A stretch of 64,000 nt of DNA from Cycas panzhihuaensis (lineage: Eukaryota > Cycadophyta), in contig CM041465.1 in NCBI GenBank assembly GCA_023213395.1, positions 233,313,741 to 233,377,740 on the forward strand, given 5' to 3'. A model generated the notes under the pieces. That model did not search any database, was not told the DNA's origin, and saw only the letters and a program-made list of their open reading frames with translations. How positions within the stretch are numbered: the first letter of the stretch is position 1; the number at the start of each line of letters is the position of its first letter. The translations under genes and the position numbers were made by a program. Shown one piece after another: positions 34,021-47,655 of the stretch.

Positions 34021-36610
34021 TAAGCACAATTCCACTAGTGACCATACTAGGGACCACTAGTTAAGAAACCTGAGCATCCCTTTAGTTTTTGAGCATAGCA
34101 TCCTTCTGCCTATCATTTTGTAGTGTGTTCAGTAACCTCAACACATCACCTTAAACTATATTCTTCTTCTTCCATAGTCTCTTGGATAGGGCATGAATGC
34201 AATGTCTCTCATGTCACTTACACGTCCTTCCTCCCATGGAGGTAGAACCTCTCTACTCCTCTATTGATTCATCTAATTATGAATTGGCAATGGAGGGATA
34301 TCTGTCAGATTGGGCATATCATTCTTATACCCCCGATGCTCACCAACAAACCTCATACCCTCTTCAAGATCCTACCTAAGAGGGCAAGGATCCTATCTAT
34401 TATCTGGATGATCAAACACATCTTAATTTTTATCATTATCCTATGCATGATGTAGGAGGATCTTACCCCATGGATTACTCTCACCCTAATGAGAGGACTT
34501 ATGATGAGCAACCCTCAAGCTCTACTTAGCACGAGGAACCTTCTACCTCATATGAGTATAATGGAACTCCTCTTGTGGATGCGATGGATATGTTGTAGTA
34601 ATGTTTCGAGGCAAGGAGTTCCCAACCACCCCCAATGTGGTTAGAGGGCCTCCTTCAAATCACCATCCCAATTTCTTTCACCTCCCTTCTATCTGCTTCG
34701 CCTTAACCTATCCCCTCTCCAAGAGGACCTGCTCCTATTGTCTCTTCATCCATGAGTATCCCTCTTTCTCAAGGGATACCCTAAGGTATGTTGATCTCCC
34801 AGATAGGGTTAAGCATGCCCCCACCTACTCAACCAATCATGCCATAATCAATTATGGCCACACCCTTTTTGCTAGACCTCGAGTGCCTTCACACTCTCAT
34901 TCCTTGGGTCATGGAGGATTCATCCCTGTGTGCCCTTGTCTATGATATGTAGACTCGTCACTCTATGTTCCCCTAGGTTACACCTCTTAACCTTGGGGGC
35001 ATGGAGGACCTAATCCTCTTCTAACTTACAACATGGATTTGCTCCATCCTTATGGGGTTGCACCTCCCATAGGTGGACTCTATAAACAAAACCCCATGCC
35101 CTATTCTACACCATCCTCCACATGTATGAACTCATACATGACTCCTTTGCAAGGGAGACCATTCCCCCTCATATTCCGCATTCTTATGCACTATTTTCTT
35201 AAGAAACATATCCACATGACTACCTCGCATTTGGTGCACCCTCGAGGTGGGATGAGACCTCCTCACCCATCCTCTTATCTAGGATACCCACAAATGGGGA
35301 TGGCCCCATCCCACCAAATAAGTAGGAATCCTTATCCTTCATATACCCAACCTCCTTATGGTGGAGTTGGGTATCAGTATATGCCTCCCCCCTTATCTCA
35401 AGTTGACCCCCTAGCTCAACCAAGGGCATGTCCCTTCATTGACTATTGGTCAACTCCTCTTTCCATTGAGGCTCTTAGGACTAACCTACTACCTCACCCT
35501 CCCAAAGTGCCCAAATTCAATGGCACTTCATCGTAAGACCTTATTGAGCATGTTAGAGGCTTCACCATGGTATACATAGATTTTTGAGCCTATGATCACA
35601 TTCTTATAAAATCGTTCCCAAGGTCCTTGTAGGGAAACACCCTAAAGTGGTTCTCTTGCCTCCTTAGCTACTCAATCCACACCTTCCAACAACTTGTAGA
35701 TGATTTTGTCAACTATTTTGACATAGCTCACCCTTTTGAGAGTGGGGTTAAAACCTTGCTTTCCCTTAAACAAGGTCACGATGAACTCAATCATGACTTT
35801 GTTCATAACTTTCATGATCTTCTCTACTCCTCTAAGGCCAAGTTACTTGAGGAGTTCAAGCAGGATCTCTTCGTAAATGCCCTTCACTCTGAAGTTCATG
35901 TTGAAGTCCTTAAGATGGGGGAAATGGCTTATGACTCTACCATAGCTAAATACTTAGTATTAAAGGTAATTGAGATCCAAGCTAGTTTTAAGAAGCCCCC
36001 AAGGTAGTCACAATGTCATGAGGCAGCCCCTCCTTTGCGTGAACAAAGAAACCAACAACCACAACCTCCAAGGCCTTCTACCAACATGTCTCATAGGACT
36101 TTAGATGTCCTAACCTCGATCATACATTCCTTTAAATGTATGATTAAAGAGATAAAGCTCCAGTCATCCTAATCCTCTTCTGAGTCACATGGACCTATTC
36201 ACCAAGCCTCCCATACCATGCCACCTAAAGGTGGGAATACTCAAACTTCACAAGGAAGGAAAGACCTCCCCCTGAGAGGAAATGGCATTCCATATATGAG
36301 GAGTGCCTTCATGGGGACTTGCAATGCTGGACGTAGCACCCAAAGCTCACATCACATCATGACGATTCCCTTACAAGGGCTTCCAAGCACAATTTAGATC
36401 AACCAGTCCATAGGGATCCCTTCCCCAACCATGGGGAATATGATCCACCCACTCAAGATAATAGGGCGAGGAATAGGGGGTGGTCCCCTAACCCTTCTTT
36501 CAACCAAGAGAAAGGGAAGGGGTCAAGGGAACCATCCTATATACCAAGCCTTAGAGTTCAACACCCCTCATCATCTCAACCCAAAAACAAGGGTAAGAAG
36601 GTGATTCGAA
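34021..36610 (+). pseudogene. Gypsy-E gag remnant
   Basis: The first part (34197-35460) is unusually rich in Pro, Tyr and Ser (for example SSIDSSNYELAMEGYLSDW at 34261-34317). The retrotransposon gag domain follows at about 35497-36007: PKVPKFNGTSS, FPRSL, LKWFSCLL, then a clean frame from 35756 (LSLKQGHDELNHDFVHNFHD). This matches the plant Gypsy gag pattern. The C-terminal part is Gln/Pro/Ser-rich with no clear zinc knuckle. Stops and shifts separate the blocks. The Pro/Tyr-rich head resembles that of large Tat-like gags only in general character. Confidence 0.72.
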
Positions 36611-36691
36611 TGCTTGAGACTACCTTGTTGTACCTTATGACAAGGTATTAAGTAGCAAAGGAGGTTGTTAAAGCCTCTACCTCCTAACACA

Positions 36692-36706
36692 CCCCCCCCC
36701 CCCCCC
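36692..36706 (+). repeat. Poly(C) run of 15
   Basis: An uninterrupted cytosine run in the gag-protease linker of Gypsy-E. Confidence 0.95.
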
Positions 36707-37069
36707 TTACAGGTAATCTTCCTATGGAGATCCTTGTGGTCTTCAAGACCATTCCCATTTACCCTAAACACTATGATTTTAAGAGAGCCCCTCCCCAACC
36801 CACAGGGAAAAGGAAGGCCTTTTCCATCCTTAAAGAGTTACACTTCATGTCTACAGGTATGTCTATGATGGATGTCTTGCAAAGTTTCCTTAAGTAATGC
36901 ACTCTTCTTTTATAAGCCCTTGGTCGACAAGATGGTCCTATCCACACTATAGGTACCACCTCCTGTGGGTCGCCCATCATCTCGTTTGACCTGTGAGATC
37001 TCCCATCTCCAAACAAATGAGGAAAGTTTTAGTATTACTCGTTCATAATTTCTATTGATACCCTCAAAT

Positions 37070-37590
37070 TTACCATAAAGAGGACTGTCATAGACAACAG
37101 TTCCTCAGTGAATGTTATGCTTATAATAGGAGCAAGAAGTCTCCTTTAGGGATAATCACCCTCTTATTCATATTAGGAAGGAAGATCATTTCTACAAACA
37201 TTGATATGCTCGATATTGATTTCAAGTACAACCTCCTATTAGGTCAACCATAGCTCAATCAAATGCGAGCTATTTGTTCCTCATGCTAGGGGAAACTTAA
37301 GTTTGTCCACAAAGAACAAGTTAGGGTTGTTACCTATGAGTCTCTGCCCTCTCGCACTCCTCATCCTACTTCTCAGGTTATCTTTGATACCGAAGATAGT
37401 GATCCTAATGAGGTTTTCCCCTTCTTAGGGAATCTTTTTCAAGGGGTTAAGTGCTAACAGGATGATCCCCTACCTTAGCATGAACCTAATCTAGTTAGAT
37501 TCATTCCTATTGGTATAGGTAGTTACGATTACTTAGCCATCATGAGTGACTCTGAGTCAGATGTTGAGGAGCATGGGCCTCCTCCCTGAC
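37070..37590 (+). pseudogene. Gypsy-E aspartic protease remnant
   Basis: KRTVIDNSSSVNVML at about 37078-37122 corresponds to the protease active site. Plant Gypsy proteases of this type have DNGSS, so the Gly codon appears changed to Ser (GGT to AGT). The second conserved part, MLDIDFKYNLLLGQP near 37205-37249, fits the family's YNLLLGRPWL box. The homologous box is found in Gypsy-D near 27890. Beyond 37600 the pol frame is unreadable. Confidence 0.7.
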
Positions 37591-39340
37591 ATGTTACTCT
37601 AATTTCCTACATGTTTAGGAAGGTGCCCCACATGGACCTTCCCTCTCACAATGAATCTTCTACGTCTTCTAAGATACTGGCTCTGAACTAGTTACTCCTC
37701 TCATCTCCCCACTCCATGCAAATGTCTTCCTATAAGCATACATAGATACCCTACTCATAAGAGTGCCTCACCCTTATGCCCTACATCCTCATCTAGGACT
37801 AAAGCCCATTCTACCCATACACCACAACACCACATAATATGTTATATGTTGAGTCCTTGGCATTAGTTTGGTTCTGACCAAACATCCTCCACTCATGGGC
37901 TTGACCATGTAAGGCCTACTTTTTATGATCACTTTGAAATGAGCATAAACTACCTTTCAAATTCATCATCGAATGCCCTCACTAGGCGAATAGTGTGTAT
38001 TTGAGCTTCTAACAACTCTGTCTATTATCAAGATGGCTACACTCCTTTCTGAAGGTGTCATCTATCCCCTCAATAAATAAAGCCCTCATTTTAGTCTATG
38101 AGTGGTGGTAAATGTGTCACCATAGGGGCACATCTCCATGCTTGTGTTTGGTTCCTCCTCTGGGAAGTAACTCTATCTACTTCTAGGCATGAGTTGCCAC
38201 CTATAGAAGGCTTCTTAAGATAGATCATATCTCCTCTTAGTGCTCTTAAGGTATCCATACCTATTTTTGCCATTTTTTTATGTGGATTGCTATTATCTTT
38301 CTAAGGAAAATATGATCCCCTTGCCTTAAGACCTCATAAAATTACCTAGTATACTGGGTGATCATGTGTGCCTTACATGAGTGCCATGCTATTAAAGAAA
38401 ATATACAAGAAAAATATATAATATAACAAAATCCATACACATCTATCATACATTCATGGATCGATATATTTATTCATAATAATCAAAACAAATCAACCAT
38501 TTATATCAAAATAGGGTACCAATTTGGTTCCTATCTCTATATATAAATATACATAATCATCCATGATAGTATAAAAGTGTGTTGGTATAATGTGCCCTAG
38601 GAAGTCAGAATCCTTATGTAATGGGATATGCAATCATATATTTATGTGGTATAGAACCCCCTAAAGGCTCGAAGCTTTCCTCTCATCAAAATTGTAATAC
38701 AAAAGTCCTATGGGATAGGAAATAATCATGGTGTATCTCCCTCGGGTCACCCTACTTTCTCACTTAGGGACCAGGCTCCTTTGAGGCTCCTTTGATATCC
38801 CTACAAGGTCTTGATCTTGCTTTCCTTGTCAAGTACCTCCTTGAGCTCTTCCCTAGTCCCTTCAGAGGCCCAACCCTTTCAAGCTCCTGGATGTCACTTT
38901 TCCTATGATTTTTTAGCATTTATCAAACCATTTTGTGCCCTTTGGCACCTCCTTTAACCTCCATAGTAGATCTTTTCTCTCCTTTTTTTTTCCCGCTCGA
39001 AATGGTATTCGTATTTATACTCCATGGACTTATTTTGGTGAGTTGATTCTATGTTTTGCCTCCATTCTAACTCATTTACTCCTAATGGAATCTGATCCCT
39101 TGGTTGAGCTCCTAGTTGGCACTGTACTAACCTCAAAACCCTAACACTAAGTTTATTTTTATGATTATTCTTCCCCCTTCCATAGGGCAAGCCCTCCACA
39201 AGCCTAGCATCCTAGCCATAGAGCTCTCTTATCCTCTTATGATTGGCCTTTTGAGTAAATAAATCACCAGGACTCATCATCCCTTATATACCTTCTTTTC
39301 TCTTATCACCTTCTTTGAGATTTTTGTTACCATTCTCATC
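37591..39340. other. Gypsy-E interior lacking recognisable RT
   Basis: Where RT and the first RNase H would be expected, only short broken frames remain. The space is too short for RT plus integrase, so an internal deletion is likely. Confidence 0.5.
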
Positions 39341-39740
39341 ATGGCTCTTCTCATCTACACCGATGGAGGTAGTCTCAATAACCGAAGACCTTCTACAACC
39401 ACTTAGATGATCTTGATCCTTTTGGGCATGATTTCATGCATTCTAGGATCTTTTCTCCTAAGGCCACAAATAATGAAGCATAGTATATGATTGTTATTGA
39501 AACTTTAATTGATGTACTTCTCTCCCACCATGGTCCTGTCATCTTGCATTGTGATTCTTAGATCATGGTGTCATAATTGACCCAAACCTATCGGGTCCCC
39601 TACCCTTGGTTGAGATCCCTTACTTCAACTGCTAGGTCTCTTTTATTTTGCTTCTCCTCAATTGATATTCAATACATCCCTTATGATTGAAATGTTGAGG
39701 CTGACAGTCTAGTTTGCCTTATTCTTGAGTGTTGTCTCTA
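39341..39740 (+). pseudogene. Gypsy-E RNase H remnant
   Basis: It opens MALLIYTDGGSLNN (39341-39382), with the first catalytic Asp intact. It then shifts frame to DPFGHDFMHSRIFSPKATNNEA near 39420-39480 (a stop replaces the next residue), HCDS near 39548 and NVEADSL near 39690. The four acidic motifs are therefore recognisable. It is the sister of the remnant at 22190-22620. RNase H degrades the RNA strand during reverse transcription. Confidence 0.78.
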
Positions 39741-40254
39741 ACTTCTAGATGACTCCTTATAGACTTGATAGGTTGCTCTTCAAAAACTTTCTAACAGTAA
39801 CCTCTCCCTTCAATCTTTACCTTCTCTCCACCTTTAAATAATGGCTACTAATAAGGCTAAAATATGGCAACCGAAACCCATATTTGTTTGATTTATATTC
39901 TACTTTAGAGTGATGAGGTATTCCCTTATTCTTCCACCTTTTGTTTTCTTTAGGATCATGCTACCCACTTAGGCATACTACTAAGGGTATTCCCCTAGGC
40001 CAACCTTTTCATATTTTTAGTTGTGTGTGCTTTAGGTATAAGGTACTGCACCTAGAGGTTCGATTAAGCCATAAGCCTATCTCCTCTCCCAATACATGCC
40101 CTCTTATCCATGCATCCTCCGTAGCACCTATAGCTCCCTTGGTTACCTACACACTTACTTACTATCATTACTATTGATGATGTGTATGTATATTGATAGC
40201 TTTCACCATCATCCAGTGCTCCAAAGCAACAAGGTTTTACTACCAAGTGGGCAG
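39741..40254 (+). other. Gypsy-E 3' end before the right LTR
   Basis: No integrase motif was readable. AAGTGGGCAG at 40245-40254 is a weak polypurine tract directly before TGATTCC, the start of the right repeat. Confidence 0.45.
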
Positions 40255-41606
40255 TGATTCCTCCCTATCAAGAATGGATCAAGATGTCATCACATAGGTA
40301 AGTTCAAGTATATATCTTATCCCTTAATCTCTGTTATATTCTTCACAACCATTGTATTATGTAATATTTATATGATTACTTGAATGATTAGATTACTTGC
40401 TTGATCCCCTTGCCTGTGTATGTTTCTACTTATGATGACCAGGGCTCTAATCCAATGGCACTGATGAGCTCCCACAGTAAATCTCCAATTAATAACAAGC
40501 CCCTCACATGCTTTTGCTACCTAGTTTAGGTGAATCTTAACTCTTTTTTATTTTCTTGTGGCATCCTCCCCCTTTTTGTTATGCCTCATCTATCCTTTAG
40601 ATTGCTAAGAATAGTTTATGGAGGTTTTTGGTGGACATATACCCTTCATTACTCATACTTTATGAGATTTGCTTGTTTGTTTCATTGATATTCCTTATCT
40701 AGGCTTCGTTTACATCCTAGCATCCTTGATTACCATCATTTCATTGAGTTCTAACTCATTTTGATGTGTCTCTTATGGGTTTCCACCAGTTTTTTATTTA
40801 TAGAAAGACCCAAATCTAATTTATAGACCTTAGGGAGATGTTTCAGGCCCCTAGTATGGAATCCCCCTCCTGATTTATCATTTTTTAATTAGCATTTATT
40901 AATTTCTATTGGAATTTACTATTTTGTTGCTACAATGCTCTAATATTTATGCCCTGCGAATGTACTTACAACACCACAGATGAATTCACAATGCAACTAT
41001 TAAGCTTTTGAACATGGCTAGAAAATAACTAATCTTGCATTTAATGCCCCTCTAACATAAGATCTGGCCTCAAGACTAGCCCAGACCGAGGCCTAACAGT
41101 CTCTAAATGCTATTCAAACTTACAAAAACTCAATTTCAAGTGATTATTAAGGATTCTTCATTTTTTACTCATCATTCAAGTAACTTTCTTGTCTTCTCTT
41201 GTATTTTGAGACAGGGTATATAAAAAACCAACTTTTGACAAGGAAACAAAGGGGAAATCAACGCTTTGAAGGCATAAGGACCTCCCCAAGCTATCATTAC
41301 AACTAAGGAGACACTACTCTTCATCCATTAATTAATGATTCTTCCCTAAAAAGCATCACTTGTCATGTGTTTTGCTTATTTCTTTAGTCCAAAAGTAAAG
41401 AATATACACATTTGATAGATTTGCTTAGACAAACTTTGAAGGAAAGGCCTCCTTCCTATTATCAAACCTTCATTTTACCACCCAAACAATTAGTGAAAGG
41501 TAGGTGGAGAGTGGCTATCCAAGGGAGTTTCTAGGGAGGATAGTAGGCCTAAGTTCTGACTTTAGGGCCATCCTTCCATTTCGACAATCCTCTCCACCAA
41601 GCTATA

Positions 41607-43018
<1,412 letters not shown>

Positions 43019-43241
43019 TGTTGGAAAATAGAACCTGCAATAAGATATTGACAAACAAAACAGAACACCTCCACAGGATCGAATGGTACCCTTAAGGTAC
43101 CTCAAATTGTATTAATAAAACATCCTTACAACATTATTATAATATGATACACAAAATTATGTATTTATAATATAAGTCATGATGGAAGAGTAGGACCCAC
43201 TTGCATGTGGGACAAAACAAATATGCATTAATATTCCAACA
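43019..43241 (-). repeat. 3' LTR of the gag-only element
   Basis: 223 bp, TGTTGG...CCAACA in both orientations, partner of 45751-45973. Confidence 0.92.
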
Positions 43242-43265
43242 CTCCCCCTTAATAATATTCCAACA
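43242..43265 (-). other. Polypurine tract with duplicated LTR edge
   Basis: On the minus strand AAGGGGGAGTGTTGGAAT occurs twice in tandem: the real tract/LTR junction at 43232-43249 and a copy about 23 bases away. The duplicate includes the first bases of the LTR. Confidence 0.75.
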
Positions 43266-43402
43266 CTCCCCCTTAATGCACATTTGGATCATTTGTACTT
43301 GTAACGTCTTGTCCTTAGAAGTGTCTTGAAAATGATGTCTTCAACTTGATCCTTGTCTTCAAACTTATAGTGATGTCTTTACTGTAGAATGATGTCTTCA
43401 TC

Positions 43403-44461
43403 TTAATTTGTGTCTTCAATTATGTACTGATGTCTTTGTAGGATGATGTCCTCAACTTGATTACTGTCTTCAATCTTATAGTGATGATGTTGATGTAGTA
43501 GCTCTAGTAAGTACAAATCATGATTCTTCATTGTGCCTGGTCTAGTTTGATTTTGATGTAGATCCTGTAAACAACCATTTTCAATCACAACTTGCATGTC
43601 ATCATTATCCTGTATAAACTCTTGATCACCATGTACAATAGTGATTTCTTCAATCTTTAGAGTGAAATCTTGATCAACTAGCATACTCTTTGAAATTGAA
43701 TCAATGCTCAAGTTAGGAACATCATTCAAACTTGAATCAATACTTAAAGTAGGAATATCACCAACATAAGGCTTATCCTTTATAGGACCATTAGATTCAT
43801 ATTCAATGGTGTCATCTATATAAACCTTTATCAACTCATCATTTTCAACATCTTCATTAGTAGTTGTAGTCTCATCAATACATTCACCCATCGTTTCTTT
43901 ACATTCAGTAGAAATTTGGTCAGTACTCATACATTCTTCATCTTGACATGCTGTTTCATTAGTGTTGATGATATTCTCTTCATTCGTTATACCTGTACCA
44001 TAACTAGCCTTAATTGCCTTTTCAATCATTTGCTATATCTCTTCAGGAGTTTGTTCAAATACTTCCCTTAGAAAATCTCAAGCTTTTTTAGCATTACTTA
44101 TATGTAAAATCATAGGAATAACAAAATGAAATTTAGAAGGAAGATCAACCTCATTGAATGCAGCATGAATCATAGTGAATGCTTTTCTATCTTTCTTCTC
44201 AAGCATTTCTTTTTCTTCTTCATCATTAGGGATATCATATTCATTAGTAACAATCTTCCACAAACCTCTAGCTATGACTAGACATCTCATTTTAATTGTC
44301 CAAAAGAAGTAGTCTTCACCATTGCACTTAGGTATTGGAAGAAATGAATCCTTCAAGTAATATTCATTTGTTTTAGGAATATACATAACTACATCATTCT
44401 CTTCAATGATTATAAATGTCATCTCTAAACAATGTGTCCATTTTTCAATTAATAAACTCAC
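43403..44461 (-). pseudogene. Gag of the TR-GAG-like element, two amber stops
   Basis: One frame of 353 codons from ATG 44461 to the stop at 43403, broken only by two TAG codons (near 44075 and 44030). The first replaces Trp in the family motif AKKAWDFL. The N-terminal half is Copia gag (GEDYFFWTIKMRCLVIARGLW near 44340-44270, without a long break), of the DUF4219/UBN2 type. The C-terminal half is strongly acidic and Thr/Asn-rich, and no CCHC knuckle is visible. It is the best-preserved retroelement frame in the window, which fits a younger or recently mobilised element. Capsid formation would be its role, if ever restored in relatives. Confidence 0.82.
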
Positions 44462-44464
44462 CTA

Positions 44465-45739
44465 ACATTGGTAACTTGCTCATTAATCATACTTACTAAA
44501 TTCTCTCATATCTCATATCTTTCACATCATTGACTTTAATATATCACCAACCAATCATGTAGAATCCAAACACTCACTTCACCAAATTAATACCTCATAA
44601 ATCTCATAATGATCATACATGTCATATGTCGCTACCAAGACACAGACTTCACTTGATTTTCCAAAACATACAACTCATGCCATTATACTATTTAATAATT
44701 TTGCTTCCTTGCAACTCAGGTATCTTCAATAAGAAACCCATCCTTCTTTGCCCATTTAATCAACTAGAACACATCATCAAACATCCCTAATCTCATCCTC
44801 AAAACATGCCCAATAATTGCCCAATCTTTTCATGTTAACCTCACATGCAATAAGCATCTCATCACCTCATATCACTATCTTTCTTGCCCTCAAATTAGTC
44901 TTATCATAAATCACATTCCAAGGAGCACTAAATCACCATATGCCACCTAACTTATTCATGCAAACACATGCACTATCACTTCATCACCACACTATGTCAT
45001 CATCATAATAGCTCTCTCATATGAACACATGTAAGAAGGTACTTAATTTTCCATTAAACAATCACCATCATGCACTTCAAATCACCAATAGAGTGCCAAA
45101 TACATTCACATCAACATAACTTAATATCATCTCACTTGTAACAATACTCTCCCATGCACAACATATATAAGAGAGCCTTAAACAATCACTTCATTACCAT
45201 TGCCTCATTCATGTCACCATATCAATATGAAACCCTTCAATTCCTAAAAACTTATTTCTAAAAAAAAGTATAGCTCAAAAATACATAAAATATGGATGAA
45301 AATGATGGCCTCTGAAATACAATTCCAATGGTTCATATGAAATTGAATTCTGATATCTAGATCAAAAGTTATGCTCCTTTTAAGAATTTCATAATTAGGG
45401 TTTCTAGGGGCTATAATAGTATCTTTTGATAAACTACTAATAACTTTTTATTCTAAACTCTGGGGCATCATTTGGATACTTGTAGCCAAAGTTATGGCTC
45501 TTTGAAGTTGAGGTTGCAGATTTATCCCAAAAATACGGCAACAAAAAAAATGCAAGCTGAAATTAATTCTATTGCAATTTTCACATTTCCCCCCAAAATC
45601 TGTAGTGCGACCACTCGAATTTTATATAACAACCTATTTTGTTTCAATTTTGCCATTACTTTTCAAAATTTTCAATGTTATATCACCTCCCAAAGCACTG
45701 CTCTAATACCGAACAAAAACACCTCTCTCAACTTGGGCA
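44465..45739 (-). other. Long 5' leader of the gag-only element
   Basis: About 1.3 kb between primer site and gag start without a credible frame on the minus strand. Possibly a packaging region or a decayed remnant. Confidence 0.5.
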
Positions 45740-45750
45740 CTCTGATACCA
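45740..45750 (-). other. Primer-binding site, tRNA-iMet type (gag-only element)
   Basis: The minus strand reads TGGTATCAGAG directly after the LTR end. Confidence 0.92.
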
Positions 45751-45973
45751 TGTTGGAAAATAAAATCTGTAATAAGATATTGACAAAAAAAATAGAACAC
45801 CTCCATAGGATTGAATGGTACCCTTAAGGTACCTCAAATTGTATTAATAAAACATCCTTCCAACATCATTACAATATGATACACAAAATTGTGTATTTAT
45901 AATATAAGTCATGATGGAAGAGTAGGACCCACTTGCATGTGGGATAAAATAAATGTGCATTAATATTCTAACA
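45751..45973 (-). repeat. 5' LTR of the gag-only element
   Basis: 223 bp, about 93% identical by eye to 43019-43241. Confidence 0.92.
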
Positions 45974-46393
<420 letters not shown>

Positions 46394-47655
46394 AGCTTGT
46401 GGGAAGGCTTCTTTGCCCTTATTGTATAGGTGGAGGACCGCTTTGCAGGTAAGGTGACATACTACACAAGGTAACACCATTTCATGCGTTAGTATAGCGA
46501 TCGATATTTACTTCTATTTTATTTCTTTATTTTTCTTTTATTCTTGCATTTGTTGAATTGAAATTTGGGGAAGGTAAGGAAGCCCATTTTCTTCTTCAAC
46601 AACTTTCACAACAACAAAGGAGACTGAGTTGTCAATAAAGGAGAAGCATGAAGATAAGTTGCACCACATCACTGAATGTCATAAAGCTAGGTGCACCTCA
46701 TTAGACCTATTCTCCTTCTTGTCCTCTTCCTCCCCTTTTTTACCCAAAAGAAGGAATACAAAAGAAAAGTTATTTCTTTCCTTTATGTACACATATTACA
46801 TGTAAAAGAAACGGCATAATATAGATTGAAATGCATCACCTCTGTTTTGTATTGAAAAGAAGATTTTACATACATACACCTTTTCCTTTCCCTTAGCTTT
46901 GCATTCGCTAATGCATGTGAAAGGAATAAAAAAAGAATAAATTAAAAGTGTCCTACTTGCATAGGTAGGAAACATAGTGTAATAAAAAATTACATATTGC
47001 ATGTTTCCTTCTTACCTTGTAAAGGAACTTAATTGAAAAGTATTGGTTGTAATATTCTCTCATTATTTCTTTCTTACATCCCAACCCAAACCTCTGAATG
47101 AAAAGAAAAAGGAGAGTGAGGGAGAGTAATAGTGATTTGCATGCTTGTTGCACAACCATTTTGTTTTGTAAACTTTTCAACCATTGCATCATAAATAGAC
47201 CTAACCTCATCACCCATTCTTCTTACAACCAAAGAGAGACCTAAAACAAAACTTTCATAATAAACCTACACTTAAAGGTAACCCTTCAAGTGAATATTAA
47301 ACAACTGTGACCTATTGTCTCTCACCTTTCTTTTGTTTTACCTCCTTTTTAAAAAGGACCTTGACACTCTTCCATTTCCCTTTCTAAAGGGGAATCCTTA
47401 CCTCCTCCCTTCCCTTCGAGGATAGGAGAGCTTTGCTTAGGCTACTTGACAATCTGACGATGTTGCCCCTCTATTTCATTTCTTCATTACTTATCAACTT
47501 ACTCAAACCATCAAGAGTGGATAGAGGTTTATGCATCATTACAGTTCCTTGAATCTGTGCTCCAGTACATGGACGTCCTTTGAGGGTAACCTTGACTCTC
47601 CTACACCTCTAGACCTTAGTACCTAGTTAAAGTGTAGTGGTCCTCATCACTGCCA

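Larger units (their letters stand above)
43019..45973 (-). mobile_element. Gag-only non-autonomous Copia-type LTR element (TR-GAG-like)
   Basis: Two 223-bp LTRs (43019-43241 and 45751-45973) with TGTTGGAA starts and CCAACA or CTAACA ends frame 2.5 kb. The complement of the iMet primer site (CTCTGATACCA, 45740-45750) touches the right LTR, and a purine tract on the minus strand touches the left one, so the element is minus-oriented. Its only coding region is a gag-like frame with no pol. That is the TR-GAG plan of non-autonomous elements that keep gag and borrow polymerase. The LTRs differ at about 15 of 223 sites. Flanking AGACA and ATACA may be the target duplication within the microsatellite. 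Confidence 0.88.
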
